Shown in pieces: positions 24,024 to 32,472 of a DNA stretch of 44,354 bases. The DNA lies in contig JAKITD010000016.1 in the NCBI GenBank assembly GCA_021648265.1, forward strand, positions 1 through 44,354, written 5' to 3'. The notes beneath the pieces were generated by a model. It was given only the letters and a program-made list of their open reading frames with translations, did no database searches and had not been told where the DNA came from. The DNA comes from Flavobacteriaceae bacterium. GTDB taxonomy: Bacteria > Bacteroidota > Bacteroidia > Flavobacteriales > Flavobacteriaceae. Positions within the stretch are counted from its first letter, which is position 1. The number at the start of each line of letters is the position of its first letter. A program made the position numbers and the translations under genes.

Positions 24024-24929
24024 TTGAAAAAATTACTTCTTCTTTTATTATTTATTTCCTTTTTTTCTGAAGCTCAAGAATACATAGATATTTTAAAGAC
24101 GGGTTATAGTTACACTTCTAATGCTAAATTTGAAGGCTCTAATGAAAGTACCGATGTGAATTCGTTTGAAGCAGGAGTAACTTTTCCGATTATTTTAAAC
24201 GACAAATACGCTTTGATAACTGGCATAAACTTCAGTACGAATCAGCTTTTTTTATCTCCAAATTACAATCAGACCACCAATCTTTATAGTACCTTATTAA
24301 AAATTGGTGTTGCGACTACACATTCTGAAAAATGGAGCAGTACCATAGTGTTTTTACCTAAAATTTCTTCCGATTATAAAAACTTATCGGGTGATGATTT
24401 CTACTTCGGAGGGTTTGCCGTTGCTAAGTTAAAAAAGAGTGAACATTTTAAATATCGTTTTGGACTTTATGCCTCAACAGAAGCTTTTGGATTGTTTGCA
24501 ACACCCATTTTTGGGTTTTATTATTTAAGCCCTAGTAAGCGACTTGAGATTGATGCTTCTTTACCCATTTCAGCAGATATCAATTACCGTTTTGGAAAGG
24601 CTGCGGTGGGTATTGATTACTTCGGAATTGGCCGTAGTTATAATATTAGTCAAGAAACTAGTATTCCTGTCTATATAGAACAAAGTCCTTTGGAATTTAC
24701 CTATTATTTTCAATACGGAATTTTAAAAAACAGCATTCTCCTTCGTGCAAAAGTTGGTTATTCCAGCAATATTCACGAAGTTTATGAGCAAGGTGATAAA
24801 TTGGATTTTAGATTGTCTGCCTTTAGTTTTGGAGATGACAGGACACAATTAAATCCCGATATTTTAGGAAGTTTATTTTTTAAAATGGAAGCTATTTATC
24901 GCATTCATTTTAAGGAAAAGAAGAAATAA
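24024..24929 (+). CDS. DUF6268 family outer-membrane beta-barrel protein
   Basis: 301 aa starting at a TTG codon (MKKLLLLLLFISFFSEAQ), a clear signal peptide. The rest is a run of amphipathic strands with aromatic ends (KIGVATTHSEKWSSTIVFLP, FYFGGFAVAKL, FGLFATPIFGFYYLSPSKRL, EIDASLPISADINYRFGKAA) and the DUF6268 ending ILGSLFFKMEAIYRIHFKEK. An outer-membrane barrel of unknown cargo is inferred. It is divergent from the frameshifted lipoprotein gene with only about 75 bp between them. Confidence 0.82.
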   Translation: MKKLLLLLLFISFFSEAQEYIDILKTGYSYTSNAKFEGSNESTDVNSFEAGVTFPIILNDKYALITGINFSTNQLFLSPNYNQTTNLYSTLLKIGVATTHSEKWSSTIVFLPKISSDYKNLSGDDFYFGGFAVAKLKKSEHFKYRFGLYASTEAFGLFATPIFGFYYLSPSKRLEIDASLPISADINYRFGKAAVGIDYFGIGRSYNISQETSIPVYIEQSPLEFTYYFQYGILKNSILLRAKVGYSSNIHEVYEQGDKLDFRLSAFSFGDDRTQLNPDILGSLFFKMEAIYRIHFKEKKK

Positions 24930-24952
24930 TTTATCGTCGTTTTTTTTCTTCT

Positions 24953-24984
24953 TTGTTTTCTATAAAGGATTTTTATTATCTTTG
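24953..24984 (+). promoter_or_regulatory. Bacteroidota-type promoter of the HNH gene
   Basis: TTG (24953-24955), 21 bp, then TATCTTTG (24977-24984) fit the -33/-7 consensus exactly. The ATG of the HNH gene is 23 bp further on. This makes the HNH and zinc-ribbon genes a unit of their own. Confidence 0.7.
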
Positions 24985-25007
24985 AAATTACTCCCTAATT
25001 AATTATT

Positions 25008-25568
25008 ATGAATACAACACAAAAACAACATTTGTGGAAAGATTTTACACGTGCAAATTGGAAATTTAAAAGAACTTATAAAGTTTCGAGGGACGGTGTA
25101 ATTAAAAGAATAAAGAAAAGTCCTAATGATAAAGATGTAAGAATTTATATTCTAGGTGGTTATGAAAATTTTTCAGAAATAAAAAAAGATAGCAAAACAG
25201 ACTTAATGTATGTTCATAGAGTTGTAGCAGAGTTATTTTTAGATCCTGATCCAAATAGATTAATGGTGATTCACAAAGATTTTGACAAAAGCAATAACTG
25301 TGCGGATAATCTAAAATATGCTACTCGTCTAGAAATGGAAGAACACCATAGAAATAATCCTGTATTTCTTGAAAAAAGAAAACTTCCATACTATACGCCA
25401 AAAAACTCGAAATTAAATGTAAAAAAAGTACAAATGATTAAACGAAAAATATTTGACCCTAACCGCAAAACCAGAATGAAAATGATTGCCAAACAATTTG
25501 GTATTTCAGAAATGCAATTATATAGAATTAAATCTGGTGAAAACTGGGGTCACGTAACCGATTATTAA
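25008..25568 (+). CDS. HNH endonuclease-like protein with C-terminal helix-turn-helix
   Basis: 186 aa. Residues about 15-45 (WKFKRTYKVSRDGVIKRIKK) resemble the NUMOD4 motif of HNH homing endonucleases. Residues about 78-125 hold the HNH core: VHRVVAELFL, VIHKDFDKSNNCADNL, KYATRLEMEEHH. The C-terminal part (about 140-180; KVQMIKRKIF, MIAKQFGISEMQLYRIKSGE) is a helix-turn-helix like NUMOD1-type DNA-binding tails. The gene is not inserted in a conserved gene and stands beside a zinc-ribbon gene 7 bp downstream, an arrangement I recall from other Flavobacteriaceae, so a housekeeping or regulatory role is as likely as homing. Activity is unproven. Confidence 0.75.
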   Translation: MNTTQKQHLWKDFTRANWKFKRTYKVSRDGVIKRIKKSPNDKDVRIYILGGYENFSEIKKDSKTDLMYVHRVVAELFLDPDPNRLMVIHKDFDKSNNCADNLKYATRLEMEEHHRNNPVFLEKRKLPYYTPKNSKLNVKKVQMIKRKIFDPNRKTRMKMIAKQFGISEMQLYRIKSGENWGHVTDY

Positions 25569-25575
25569 TAAAATT

Positions 25576-25926
25576 ATGAATAGAGAATGTCCAGAATGTG
25601 GTGATAAAATTATTGGTAGAGCCGATAAAAAGTTTTGTAGCGATGCTTGCCGAAATGCTCACAACAATGCCCTTAATAAGGATAGTAAAAATCTAATTCG
25701 GAATATCAACAACCGACTTCGAAAAAATCATCGAATTTTAGAAGCTATTAATACGACCGGAAAAACAAAAACGACCAAAGAAAGGTTAGTTAGAATGGGA
25801 TTTAGTTTCGATTATTTCACAAGTATTTACACTACAAAAGCAGGAACCGTTTATTATTATTTGTATGACCAAGGCTATTTGCCATTGGACAATAATTTTT
25901 ATTTAATTGTTCAGAGAAAGGATTAG
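25576..25926 (+). CDS. small zinc-ribbon protein
   Basis: 116 aa. The N-terminus has two CxxC pairs, ECPECGDKII and KKFCSDACRNAHNN, which form a zinc ribbon like that in DUF2116-type proteins. The remainder (LIRNINNRLRKNHRILEAIN, ERLVRMGFSFDYFTSIYTTK) is helical then beta and is not known to me. It starts 7 bp after the HNH-like gene and surely shares its transcript. A DNA- or RNA-binding partner of the HNH protein is a reasonable inference without direct evidence. Confidence 0.78.
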   Translation: MNRECPECGDKIIGRADKKFCSDACRNAHNNALNKDSKNLIRNINNRLRKNHRILEAINTTGKTKTTKERLVRMGFSFDYFTSIYTTKAGTVYYYLYDQGYLPLDNNFYLIVQRKD

Positions 25927-25968
25927 TTGATGCTTTATCCAATTATTAAATTTCATATTTTTACACCT

Positions 25969-26163
25969 ATGAAATCAATTACCCTTCCATTTCTTTTATT
26001 GCTGTTTTTTAGCACATTTTCTTTTGCTCAAAACAATCTAAGTGGAACTGAAATTAACCTGATTAACAGAAGTTTAGAAAAAAGTTTCGCCTTAAAAGAA
26101 GCTGTTCACGAACTTTCTATCGATAGTATTGAAAGCAAAACCATTCGTCAAATAAAAGTTTAA
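25969..26163 (+). CDS. small exported protein of unknown function
   Basis: 64 aa from the ATG at 25969: signal peptide MKSITLPFLLLLFFSTFSFA and a 44-residue mature part (QNNLSGTEINLINRSLEKSF, then ALKEAVHELSIDSIESKTIR) predicted helical. An upstream ATG at 25930 would precede the signal with a non-signal stretch and is less likely. It lies 43 bp after the zinc-ribbon gene. I do not recognise the family. Confidence 0.6.
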   Translation: MKSITLPFLLLLFFSTFSFAQNNLSGTEINLINRSLEKSFALKEAVHELSIDSIESKTIRQIKV

Positions 26164-26283
26164 GACTACAAAACTACACCTTAACATGAACCTATGGTAA
26201 TTAATGACTTCTAATTGAATAAAATGTAAAATTTGCAACGAAGAGTTAGCCACACTTCAATAAATTCGTAAAAAACTAACGCT

Positions 26284-27282
26284 ATGGCAATTTCAAACAT
26301 TCGGAAAGAAGTAATGAAAACTCTTGAAAAAGATGTGGATTATTTTCAAGATAATTACCTCATCGAACCTGAAAAAATTTGGCAACCATCCGATTTTTTA
26401 CCAGATCCTCAAGGAGCTAATTTTTTAACTGAAATTGAAGAAATTAGAGAACTCTCTAAAGAATTAAACGATGATTTTTGGGTTTCGCTTGTTGGTGATA
26501 TGATTACTGAAGAAGCCCTGCCAACCTACGAATCTTGGCTCATGGATTTGGACGGAGTTACTCAACACGCAGAAGATGGCGGTGATAATGGTTGGGCAAA
26601 ATGGATTCGGAAATGGACTGCCGAAGAAAATCGACACGGAGATGTTTTAAACAAATATCTTTACCTATCGGGAAGAGTAAATATGCGCGAAGTAGAAATA
26701 AGTACGCAGCATTTAATCGCCGATGGTTTTGATATTGGAACCGCAAAAGATCCTTATAAAAACTTTGTTTATACAAGTTTTCAAGAATTGGCGACGTATG
26801 TTTCACATAATAATGTAGCGAAATCTGCTAAAAAAGCAGGAATGAAACAGCTCTCAAAAATGTGTAAAATTATTGCTGGAGACGAAATGCGACATCATAA
26901 AGCGTATGCAGAATTTGTAAAACGAATTTTTGAAATCGATCCAAGTGAAATGATGTTGAGTTACTTACATATGATGAAGCATAAAATCACCATGCCTGCC
27001 ATGCATATTCGGGAATCGTTTGGAGCAAAGGGTTCTATTTTTGATGAATTTTCGAATGCTGCACAACGAGCTGGAGTTTATACAAGTTTTGATTATGTGC
27101 ATATTATGGAAAAATTAAACCTTGCATGGGATTTAGAAAACATCACAGGACTAAACGATCAAGCCGAAAAAGCCAGAGATTATTTGGTGAAACTTCCTGC
27201 AAGAATGGGCAGAATTGCTGAACGAATTGTTATCCCAAACGAAGAATATAAATTTAAGTGGATGCAGGCTGCAAGAGTTTAA
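26284..27282 (+). CDS. acyl-[acyl-carrier-protein] desaturase
   Basis: Soluble di-iron desaturase of the plant stearoyl-ACP desaturase family, 332 aa, introducing a cis double bond into acyl-ACP and thereby setting membrane fluidity. The two iron-binding motifs are present: E115-N-R-H118 (AEENRHGD) and E201-M-R-H204 (GDEMRHHKAYAEF), plus further helices with LPTYESWL and FTYTS-like FVYTSFQELAT. It needs ferredoxin and oxygen in the known enzymes. It stands alone between small genes, 121 bp after the small exported protein. Confidence 0.95.
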   Translation: MAISNIRKEVMKTLEKDVDYFQDNYLIEPEKIWQPSDFLPDPQGANFLTEIEEIRELSKELNDDFWVSLVGDMITEEALPTYESWLMDLDGVTQHAEDGGDNGWAKWIRKWTAEENRHGDVLNKYLYLSGRVNMREVEISTQHLIADGFDIGTAKDPYKNFVYTSFQELATYVSHNNVAKSAKKAGMKQLSKMCKIIAGDEMRHHKAYAEFVKRIFEIDPSEMMLSYLHMMKHKITMPAMHIRESFGAKGSIFDEFSNAAQRAGVYTSFDYVHIMEKLNLAWDLENITGLNDQAEKARDYLVKLPARMGRIAERIVIPNEEYKFKWMQAARV

Positions 27283-27344
27283 AGGTCATATTTCAATTTT
27301 TAAACACTTCATTTTTCAACATTCAGCATCTAATTCATTTTTGA

Positions 27345-27352
27345 TATATTTG
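27345..27352 (+). promoter_or_regulatory. -7 promoter element before the TPR gene
   Basis: TATATTTG matches TAnnTTTG and ends 5 nt before the ATG at 27358. No TTG lies at the expected -33 distance. If used, the message would have almost no leader. Confidence 0.35.
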
Positions 27353-27357
27353 TGAAT

Positions 27358-28209
27358 ATGAAGCCCCTTTTATCTCTATTGATTTTATTGGTGTCCTTTT
27401 CTGTTTTTGCACAGGAAGTAGATTTAGAAAAAAACATTCAATCATTAAAAACAAAAATTCAGCAATCTGAAAAAGGCGAAAAGCTTAAATGGATGGACAG
27501 TCTGTCTAATAGTATCGCTTTTGATACTTCCTTTGAAAACGACTCTATAGTCCTAGCAACCAGAAATTATGCAATTGAATTAGATTCATTCGATATTGCA
27601 ATTCATCAAACGGCAAACCTTATTTATTTTCAAAATAATATAAAAGGAGCACCTCAAAAAGGAAAAGAATTATACCTACAAAACAGGAAATATTTACCCA
27701 AAGTCAACAACAATATTGTCAAATGTAAATTTTATTATGATGCAGCAAGTGGCTTGTTTTATCTGAGCGAATTTGAGGAGTCTTTACAACTTTTCGACAG
27801 TGTTTATTATTGGGCAGAACAGGAGAATAATTCAAAATACATCGGAAGGTCTAAATTGGGAAAAGGACAAGTTTTTACCGATATGGGAGATTTCGGAAAC
27901 GCATCAATTACCCTTCAAGATGCCATTCGGTATTTTCAAAAAATTAAAGATACCTCCAGCCTTAATGACACGAGAAATAGCTTAGCGATTTTATACTCTA
28001 AAAACCGATTTTATAAAGAAGCTAAGGCCGAAAGAGATGAAATAATTAAACAATCTTTAGCCACCGAAAACTACGATAATCTCCCTTCTTTTTATTATAA
28101 TGCAGCTGGGGACGAAAAAAATATAGGAAACAGAAAAGGACAAATAGACTATCTGAATTTGGCTTTAGAAAGTTCGCGTAAATCAAGGTTTATTGCTCTG
28201 TTTTTGTAA
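27358..28209 (+). pseudogene. TPR protein, 3'-truncated (sensor/regulator N-terminal half)
   Basis: 283 aa from the ATG at 27358, with a signal peptide (MKPLLSLLILLVSFSVFAQ) and helical TPR units (about 115-280: SGLFYLSEFEESLQLFDSVY, LGKGQVFTDMGDFGNASITL, RNSLAILYSKNRFYKEAKAE, YYNAAGDEKNIGNRKGQIDY). In Bacteroidota, proteins of this build usually continue with more TPRs, a membrane segment and a histidine kinase or LuxR-type domain, about 550-700 aa in all. Here the frame ends suddenly in RKSRFIALFL within a TPR, and no kinase or LuxR part follows in any frame before the TetR gene. I read it as a gene cut by a deletion or insertion; a short secreted TPR protein is the alternative. Confidence 0.7.
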
Positions 28210-28525
28210 TTGTTGTTAAGACTTCTAATATTTTATCGTAATTTTATTTAAAGTTGTTCATAGTATTTAGTTGTTTTGATATTCAAATAAATAAATGACT
28301 TTTTTTAAGTCAATGAACAGCTTTTTTTATCCTTTTATTAATGCACAACGAGTAAAACTATTAATTACCTAAGCATATATTTCAATTTTACACTTCTTGC
28401 TTTTTCCTCTTGCATCTTTATTATACATTGATTTTCATAGCTGTTTTTTAAATTCCAAAACGCTATTTAATTCTAAGATAGAGCATAAAACATTTTAAAA
28501 GAAAAACAATTAATTAAAATAATAC
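28210..28525. other. AT-rich gene-free spacer
   Basis: No coding frame resembling the missing TPR/kinase part is visible on either strand. The only structure is a small hairpin, TGACTT, TTTTT, AAGTCA (28296-28312), followed by a T-rich stretch, possibly a weak terminator for the TPR gene. The composition is more AT-rich than its surroundings. Confidence 0.5.
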
Positions 28526-28560
28526 TTGCAAAATTGATAGTAATACTATTATATTTGCAA
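28526..28560 (+). promoter_or_regulatory. tetR promoter with embedded operator-like palindromes
   Basis: TTG (28526-28528), 21 bp, TATATTTG (28550-28557) form a consensus promoter. Between them lies the perfect palindrome ATAGTA-A-TACTAT (28537-28549). An outer inverted repeat, TTGCAAA (28526-28532) and TTTGCAA (28554-28560), covers both promoter elements. This fits a site where the TetR protein blocks its own promoter and the genes after it. The ATG follows at 28568. Confidence 0.65.
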
Positions 28561-28567
28561 TCGCAAA

Positions 28568-29236
28568 ATGAATCACATTCAAGTAAAAATAGAAATTAAT
28601 CCAGATCTTTATCTGAAAAACCCTGATTCCTCTGAGCTGGGAAGGAAAATTGTTAATCAAAGTATTACAATGATTAACGAATTGGGTTTTGAGACTTTTA
28701 CATTTAAAAAGCTAGGTTTAAAAATAGAATCACCTGAGAGTTCAATTTATAGATATTTTGAGAATAAGCATTCTCTACTGGTTTACTTGGTTTCTTGGTA
28801 TTGGTCATGGACAGAATATAGATTGGCATTTGCAACAACAAATATTGTTTCACCAAAAGAACGTATCATAAAGGCTATAGAAATATTAACCAAACCAGTT
28901 TTAATTGATAATTCTTTCTCTTATATAAATGAAGTTTTGTTAAGTGAAATAATTTTTTCGGAATCAATAAAAGCATATCATACAAAAAACGTAGATGAAG
29001 AAAATAAAAAAGGTTTCTTTAAAGCCTATAAAAATGTAGTTAAAAGAATAAGTAATATTATATTGGAGTTAAAACCCGATTACGTATTCCCTAATATGTT
29101 GATTTCAACAGTTATTGAAGGAGCACATCAACAACATTTTTTTACAAATCACATACCGTCATTAACCGATAAGGTTAATGATGATAACTCAATACCTACT
29201 TTTTATACAGAGTTAATTTTTAATATTTTAAAATAA
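28568..29236 (+). CDS. TetR/AcrR family transcriptional regulator
   Basis: 222 aa. The N-terminal helix-turn-helix is at about 25-75 (GRKIVNQSITMINELGFETF, TFKKLGLKIESPESSIYRYF, ENKHSLLVYLVSWYW), a TetR pattern with the conserved YRYF-NK-LL end. The C-terminal ligand domain is all helical and unclassified. It lies 22 bp before the SulP gene on the same strand and its promoter carries palindromes suited to autoregulation. It therefore probably controls the SulP-carbonic anhydrase pair; the inducer is unknown. Confidence 0.85.
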   Translation: MNHIQVKIEINPDLYLKNPDSSELGRKIVNQSITMINELGFETFTFKKLGLKIESPESSIYRYFENKHSLLVYLVSWYWSWTEYRLAFATTNIVSPKERIIKAIEILTKPVLIDNSFSYINEVLLSEIIFSESIKAYHTKNVDEENKKGFFKAYKNVVKRISNIILELKPDYVFPNMLISTVIEGAHQQHFFTNHIPSLTDKVNDDNSIPTFYTELIFNILK

Positions 29237-29258
29237 TCACAAATAAAATCAATAAATT

Positions 29259-30830
29259 ATGAATAAAGAAAAAACAAACCCATTTAAGTATTTAAAAAAT
29301 GACATACCTGCGAGTATCGTTGTGTTTTTTGTTGCTCTTCCTTTATGTTTAGGGATTGCATTAGCAAGTGGAGCTCCCCTTTTTGCAGGATTAATTGCAG
29401 GAATTGTAGGTGGTATTATTGTAGGGGCTTTAAGTGACTCTACAATTGGCGTAAGTGGTCCTGCGGCAGGATTAGCAGCTATCGTATTTGCTGCTATTAT
29501 TTCTTTGGGAAGTTATGAAGATTTTTTAGTAGCCGTAGTATTAGGAGGAATTATACAAATTGTGTTCGGAATTTTAAAAGCAGGAGTTATTGGATACTTT
29601 TTTCCATCATCTGTAATAAAAGGAATGTTGACAGGAATTGGTATTATTATCATTCTAAAACAAATACCTATCTTTTTTGGTTATATCTCGCCAAAAGGTG
29701 AAGGTACCTTTACAGCAATTTTAAATACCGCAAACAATATCGATATTGGACCATTACTTATAGGGTTAATAGGTTTGGCAATTTTAATATTATGGGACAA
29801 GGTGCTTTCAAAAAAAGCAAAGATATTTCAACTTGTACAAGGACCGCTTGTAGCAGTTGTTGTATCTATTTTATTTTATGTGCTAACAAAAGATAATGGC
29901 ACTTTGGCTATTGCTAGTTCACATTTAGTAAGCGTACCAGTACCAGATAGCGTAGATTCATTCTTGGGACAATTTAGTTTACCCAATTTTAGTGCGATAT
30001 CAAACCCCGCAGTATGGGTGGTTGCATTTACGCTTGCTTTAGTTGCAAGTTTAGAAACATTATTATGCGTAGAAGCTACAGATAAGCTAGATCCACACAA
30101 AAATGTAACACCAACAAATAGAGAGTTATTAGCACAAGGAACAGGAAACATAATATCTGGAATGATAGGCGGACTTCCAATAACTCAAGTTATTGTAAGA
30201 AGTTCTGCAAATATACAATCAGGTGGACGAACTAAAATATCGGCAATAATACACGGATTTTTACTTTTAATTTCAGTGATACTTATTCCAACATTACTTA
30301 ATATGATACCATTGGCTGTTTTAGCAGCTGTTTTATTTATAGTTGGTTGGAAACTAGCAAAACCAGAACTATTTAAAAAAATGTACAACTTAGGATGGAA
30401 GCAGTTTGCACCATTCGTAATTACTGTTTTAGGAATCGTTTTTATAGATTTACTTTATGGATTAGGAATAGGATTAGCCGTGGGGATTGTAATAGCTCTT
30501 AGAAATAGTTACAAAAACTCTCACTTTTTACATAAAGAAGGAGAAGGCACAGGTGATGGAAAAATAAAAATGACCTTGGCAGAAGAAGTAACCTTTTTTA
30601 ACAAAGCAACTATATTAACAGAGCTTGATAACCTTCCAGAAAACTCAAGCTTAGAACTAGATGTTAGAAAAACAAGACACCTAGATTATGACGTTATAGA
30701 AATATTAGAAGATTTTGTATTTAAAGCTAAGGAAAGAAATATTACTGTAAAATTAATTTCAGAAAGAGGCATTGTTGAAAACCCTCCAAGTTATATCGAG
30801 TTTTTCAAATTAAATAAAATTAAAGAGTAA
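29259..30830 (+). CDS. SulP family anion permease (probable bicarbonate transporter)
   Basis: 523 aa with about 11-14 membrane segments and a C-terminal STAS domain (about 430-523). SulP marks include IPASIVVFFVALPLCLGIAL, STIGVSGPAAGLAAIVFAAI, LETLLCVEATDKLDPHKNVT and NRELLAQGTGNIISGMIGGLP. SulP proteins carry sulfate, bicarbonate or other anions. The carbonic anhydrase gene 26 bp downstream makes bicarbonate the likely substrate, as in BicA-type and marine flavobacterial SulP-carbonic anhydrase pairs. Na+ dependence is inferred only. An internally deleted relative lies at 32473-32664. Confidence 0.93.
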   Translation: MNKEKTNPFKYLKNDIPASIVVFFVALPLCLGIALASGAPLFAGLIAGIVGGIIVGALSDSTIGVSGPAAGLAAIVFAAIISLGSYEDFLVAVVLGGIIQIVFGILKAGVIGYFFPSSVIKGMLTGIGIIIILKQIPIFFGYISPKGEGTFTAILNTANNIDIGPLLIGLIGLAILILWDKVLSKKAKIFQLVQGPLVAVVVSILFYVLTKDNGTLAIASSHLVSVPVPDSVDSFLGQFSLPNFSAISNPAVWVVAFTLALVASLETLLCVEATDKLDPHKNVTPTNRELLAQGTGNIISGMIGGLPITQVIVRSSANIQSGGRTKISAIIHGFLLLISVILIPTLLNMIPLAVLAAVLFIVGWKLAKPELFKKMYNLGWKQFAPFVITVLGIVFIDLLYGLGIGLAVGIVIALRNSYKNSHFLHKEGEGTGDGKIKMTLAEEVTFFNKATILTELDNLPENSSLELDVRKTRHLDYDVIEILEDFVFKAKERNITVKLISERGIVENPPSYIEFFKLNKIKE

Positions 30831-30856
30831 ATCAATTAAATTAAAAAAATATAGAA

Positions 30857-31486
30857 ATGAGAACAACAACAATCACAAAAGAAGGACAAAGCGCATTATC
30901 TCCAACATCTGTTTTAACAGATTTATTAGAAGGGAATAATAGATTTATTGATGCAAATAATGAAGCTGTAGATTATTTAGAACAAGTAAAACAAACTGTT
31001 GGAGGACAATTTCCAAAAGCTGTAATTTTATCTTGTATTGACTCTAGAGTTCCTGTTGAAATAGTTTTTGATCAAAGTATAGGCGATATTTTTGTTGCAA
31101 GAGTTGCAGGAAATTTTGAAAATGGAGACATTCTGGGAAGCTTAGAATACTCATGTAAAGTAGCTGGAAGTAAATTAGTAATGGTTCTAGGACATGAAGC
31201 ATGTGGCGCTGTAAAAGCTGCTTGCGATGGGGTAGAATTAGGGAACATAACAGGTTTGCTTTCTAACATCATGCCTGCAGTAAAATTATCTGCTGGTCAA
31301 ATAGAAGGAGAATCTAACTCTTCAAACGATAAAATGGTTGCTAAAACAGTTGCAAACAATGTGTTACTTACCATGGATAGAATTCGTGAGAAAAGCCCAA
31401 TTCTTAAAGAAATGGAAAGTAACGGAGAAATAAAAATTGTAGGAGGTGTTTACCATTTGTCATCTGGTAAAGTAGAAATGCTATAA
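30857..31486 (+). CDS. beta-class carbonic anhydrase
   Basis: Zinc enzyme interconverting CO2 and bicarbonate, 209 aa. Zinc ligands and the Asp-Arg pair are in place: C60, D62 and R64 (SCIDSRVPVE), H113 and C116 (GHEACGAVKAA). No export signal is seen, so it acts in the cytoplasm. It lies 26 bp after the SulP gene and is followed by a terminator, closing a three-gene unit with the TetR gene. Together these fit bicarbonate uptake for anaplerotic carboxylation or pH balance. Confidence 0.95.
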   Translation: MRTTTITKEGQSALSPTSVLTDLLEGNNRFIDANNEAVDYLEQVKQTVGGQFPKAVILSCIDSRVPVEIVFDQSIGDIFVARVAGNFENGDILGSLEYSCKVAGSKLVMVLGHEACGAVKAACDGVELGNITGLLSNIMPAVKLSAGQIEGESNSSNDKMVAKTVANNVLLTMDRIREKSPILKEMESNGEIKIVGGVYHLSSGKVEML

Positions 31487-31509
31487 ACATACTTATATTT
31501 TAAAAATAG

Positions 31510-31539
31510 ACCTAACAGATATTGTATTTGTTAGGTTTT
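31510..31539 (+). terminator. Rho-independent terminator after the carbonic anhydrase gene
   Basis: ACCTAACA (31510-31517) pairs with TGTTAGGT (31529-31536) around an 11-nt loop, followed by a short T-run. It lies 24 bp after the stop codon and separates the bicarbonate unit from the DUF2490 gene. Confidence 0.75.
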
Positions 31540-31568
31540 AACTTATATTAAATAGTATAAATAAGAAT

Positions 31569-32267
31569 ATGAAATTTTTTAATTATAGTAAATCAGTCAA
31601 ATTAGCACTACTTTTTTTTATTCCTTTAACTATGTTTTCTCAAGAAGATAAAGTAGGAAACTGGTTGATGTATTTTGGAACCAATCGTATTTCAGATAAA
31701 TTTAGTATTCATTCCGAAATACAATTCCGAAATCATACCATAACTCCAAACAATACCGAACAATGGTTGCTTAGAACAGGACTGAATTATCATTTTTCAG
31801 AAAAAGCATTTGCGACGGCTGGATATGCTTACATACCTTCTTATGTATATGATTCTGAACAAAGTGCTCCTGAAAGCGAAGAACACCGTATTTGGCAACA
31901 ATTTATTTTAACCAATAAAATAGGAAGGGTAAAATTTGAACACCGTTACAGAGTTGAAGAACGGTGGATTAAAGACGATTTTAGAATGCGGTTACGTTAT
32001 CGATTAATGCTTTTTATTCCGCTAAATAAACCAGTAATTGAAGAAGGAACTTTCTTTTTAGGAATTTATGACGAACTCTTTATTAATACCGAAGAAACCT
32101 ATTTTGACAGAAACCGATTGTACGGTGCTTTGGGATATCAAATTAATAAAGACATAAATGTTCAAGCTGGAATGATGCACCAACAAGTAAACACCACAGG
32201 GAAATGGTATTTACAATTTGCTTTATTTTTTAATACCGATTTTAGAAAAAAGGAAACTCTCGAATAA
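31569..32267 (+). CDS. DUF2490 outer-membrane protein
   Basis: 232 aa with a signal peptide ending MFSQ and a run of beta strands typical of DUF2490: GNWLMYFGTNRISDKFSIHS, EIQFRNHTI, EQWLLRTGLNYHFSEKAFAT, FEHRYRVEERW, MRLRYRLMLFIPL, YGALGYQINKDINVQAGMMH. The end (WYLQFALFFNTDFRKKE) fits a closing strand. Function of the family is unknown; an outer-membrane barrel is likely. It follows the terminator of the bicarbonate unit and may have its own promoter. Confidence 0.85.
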   Translation: MKFFNYSKSVKLALLFFIPLTMFSQEDKVGNWLMYFGTNRISDKFSIHSEIQFRNHTITPNNTEQWLLRTGLNYHFSEKAFATAGYAYIPSYVYDSEQSAPESEEHRIWQQFILTNKIGRVKFEHRYRVEERWIKDDFRMRLRYRLMLFIPLNKPVIEEGTFFLGIYDELFINTEETYFDRNRLYGALGYQINKDINVQAGMMHQQVNTTGKWYLQFALFFNTDFRKKETLE

Positions 32268-32472
32268 ACTATCCTTTCGTAACTTACCTTTAAGTTGTTT
32301 GTAAAAAACGCATTGTTTTTTATCAACAACTTTTTTAGTTTTCAGTAATTTTTAAAATCACCTACTTTAGATGTTTTGCGTTATTTTTGGCTCTGAATAA
32401 AATATAAAATTGTTTTTTTGACAATTAATTTTATTTAAAACGTGTTAAATTGCATTATACAAAATTAAATCA

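Noticed and set aside
25008-25568. HNH gene as a homing endonuclease inside an intron or intein
   Set aside because: Neighbouring genes are complete, with no split host gene and a normal promoter of its own.
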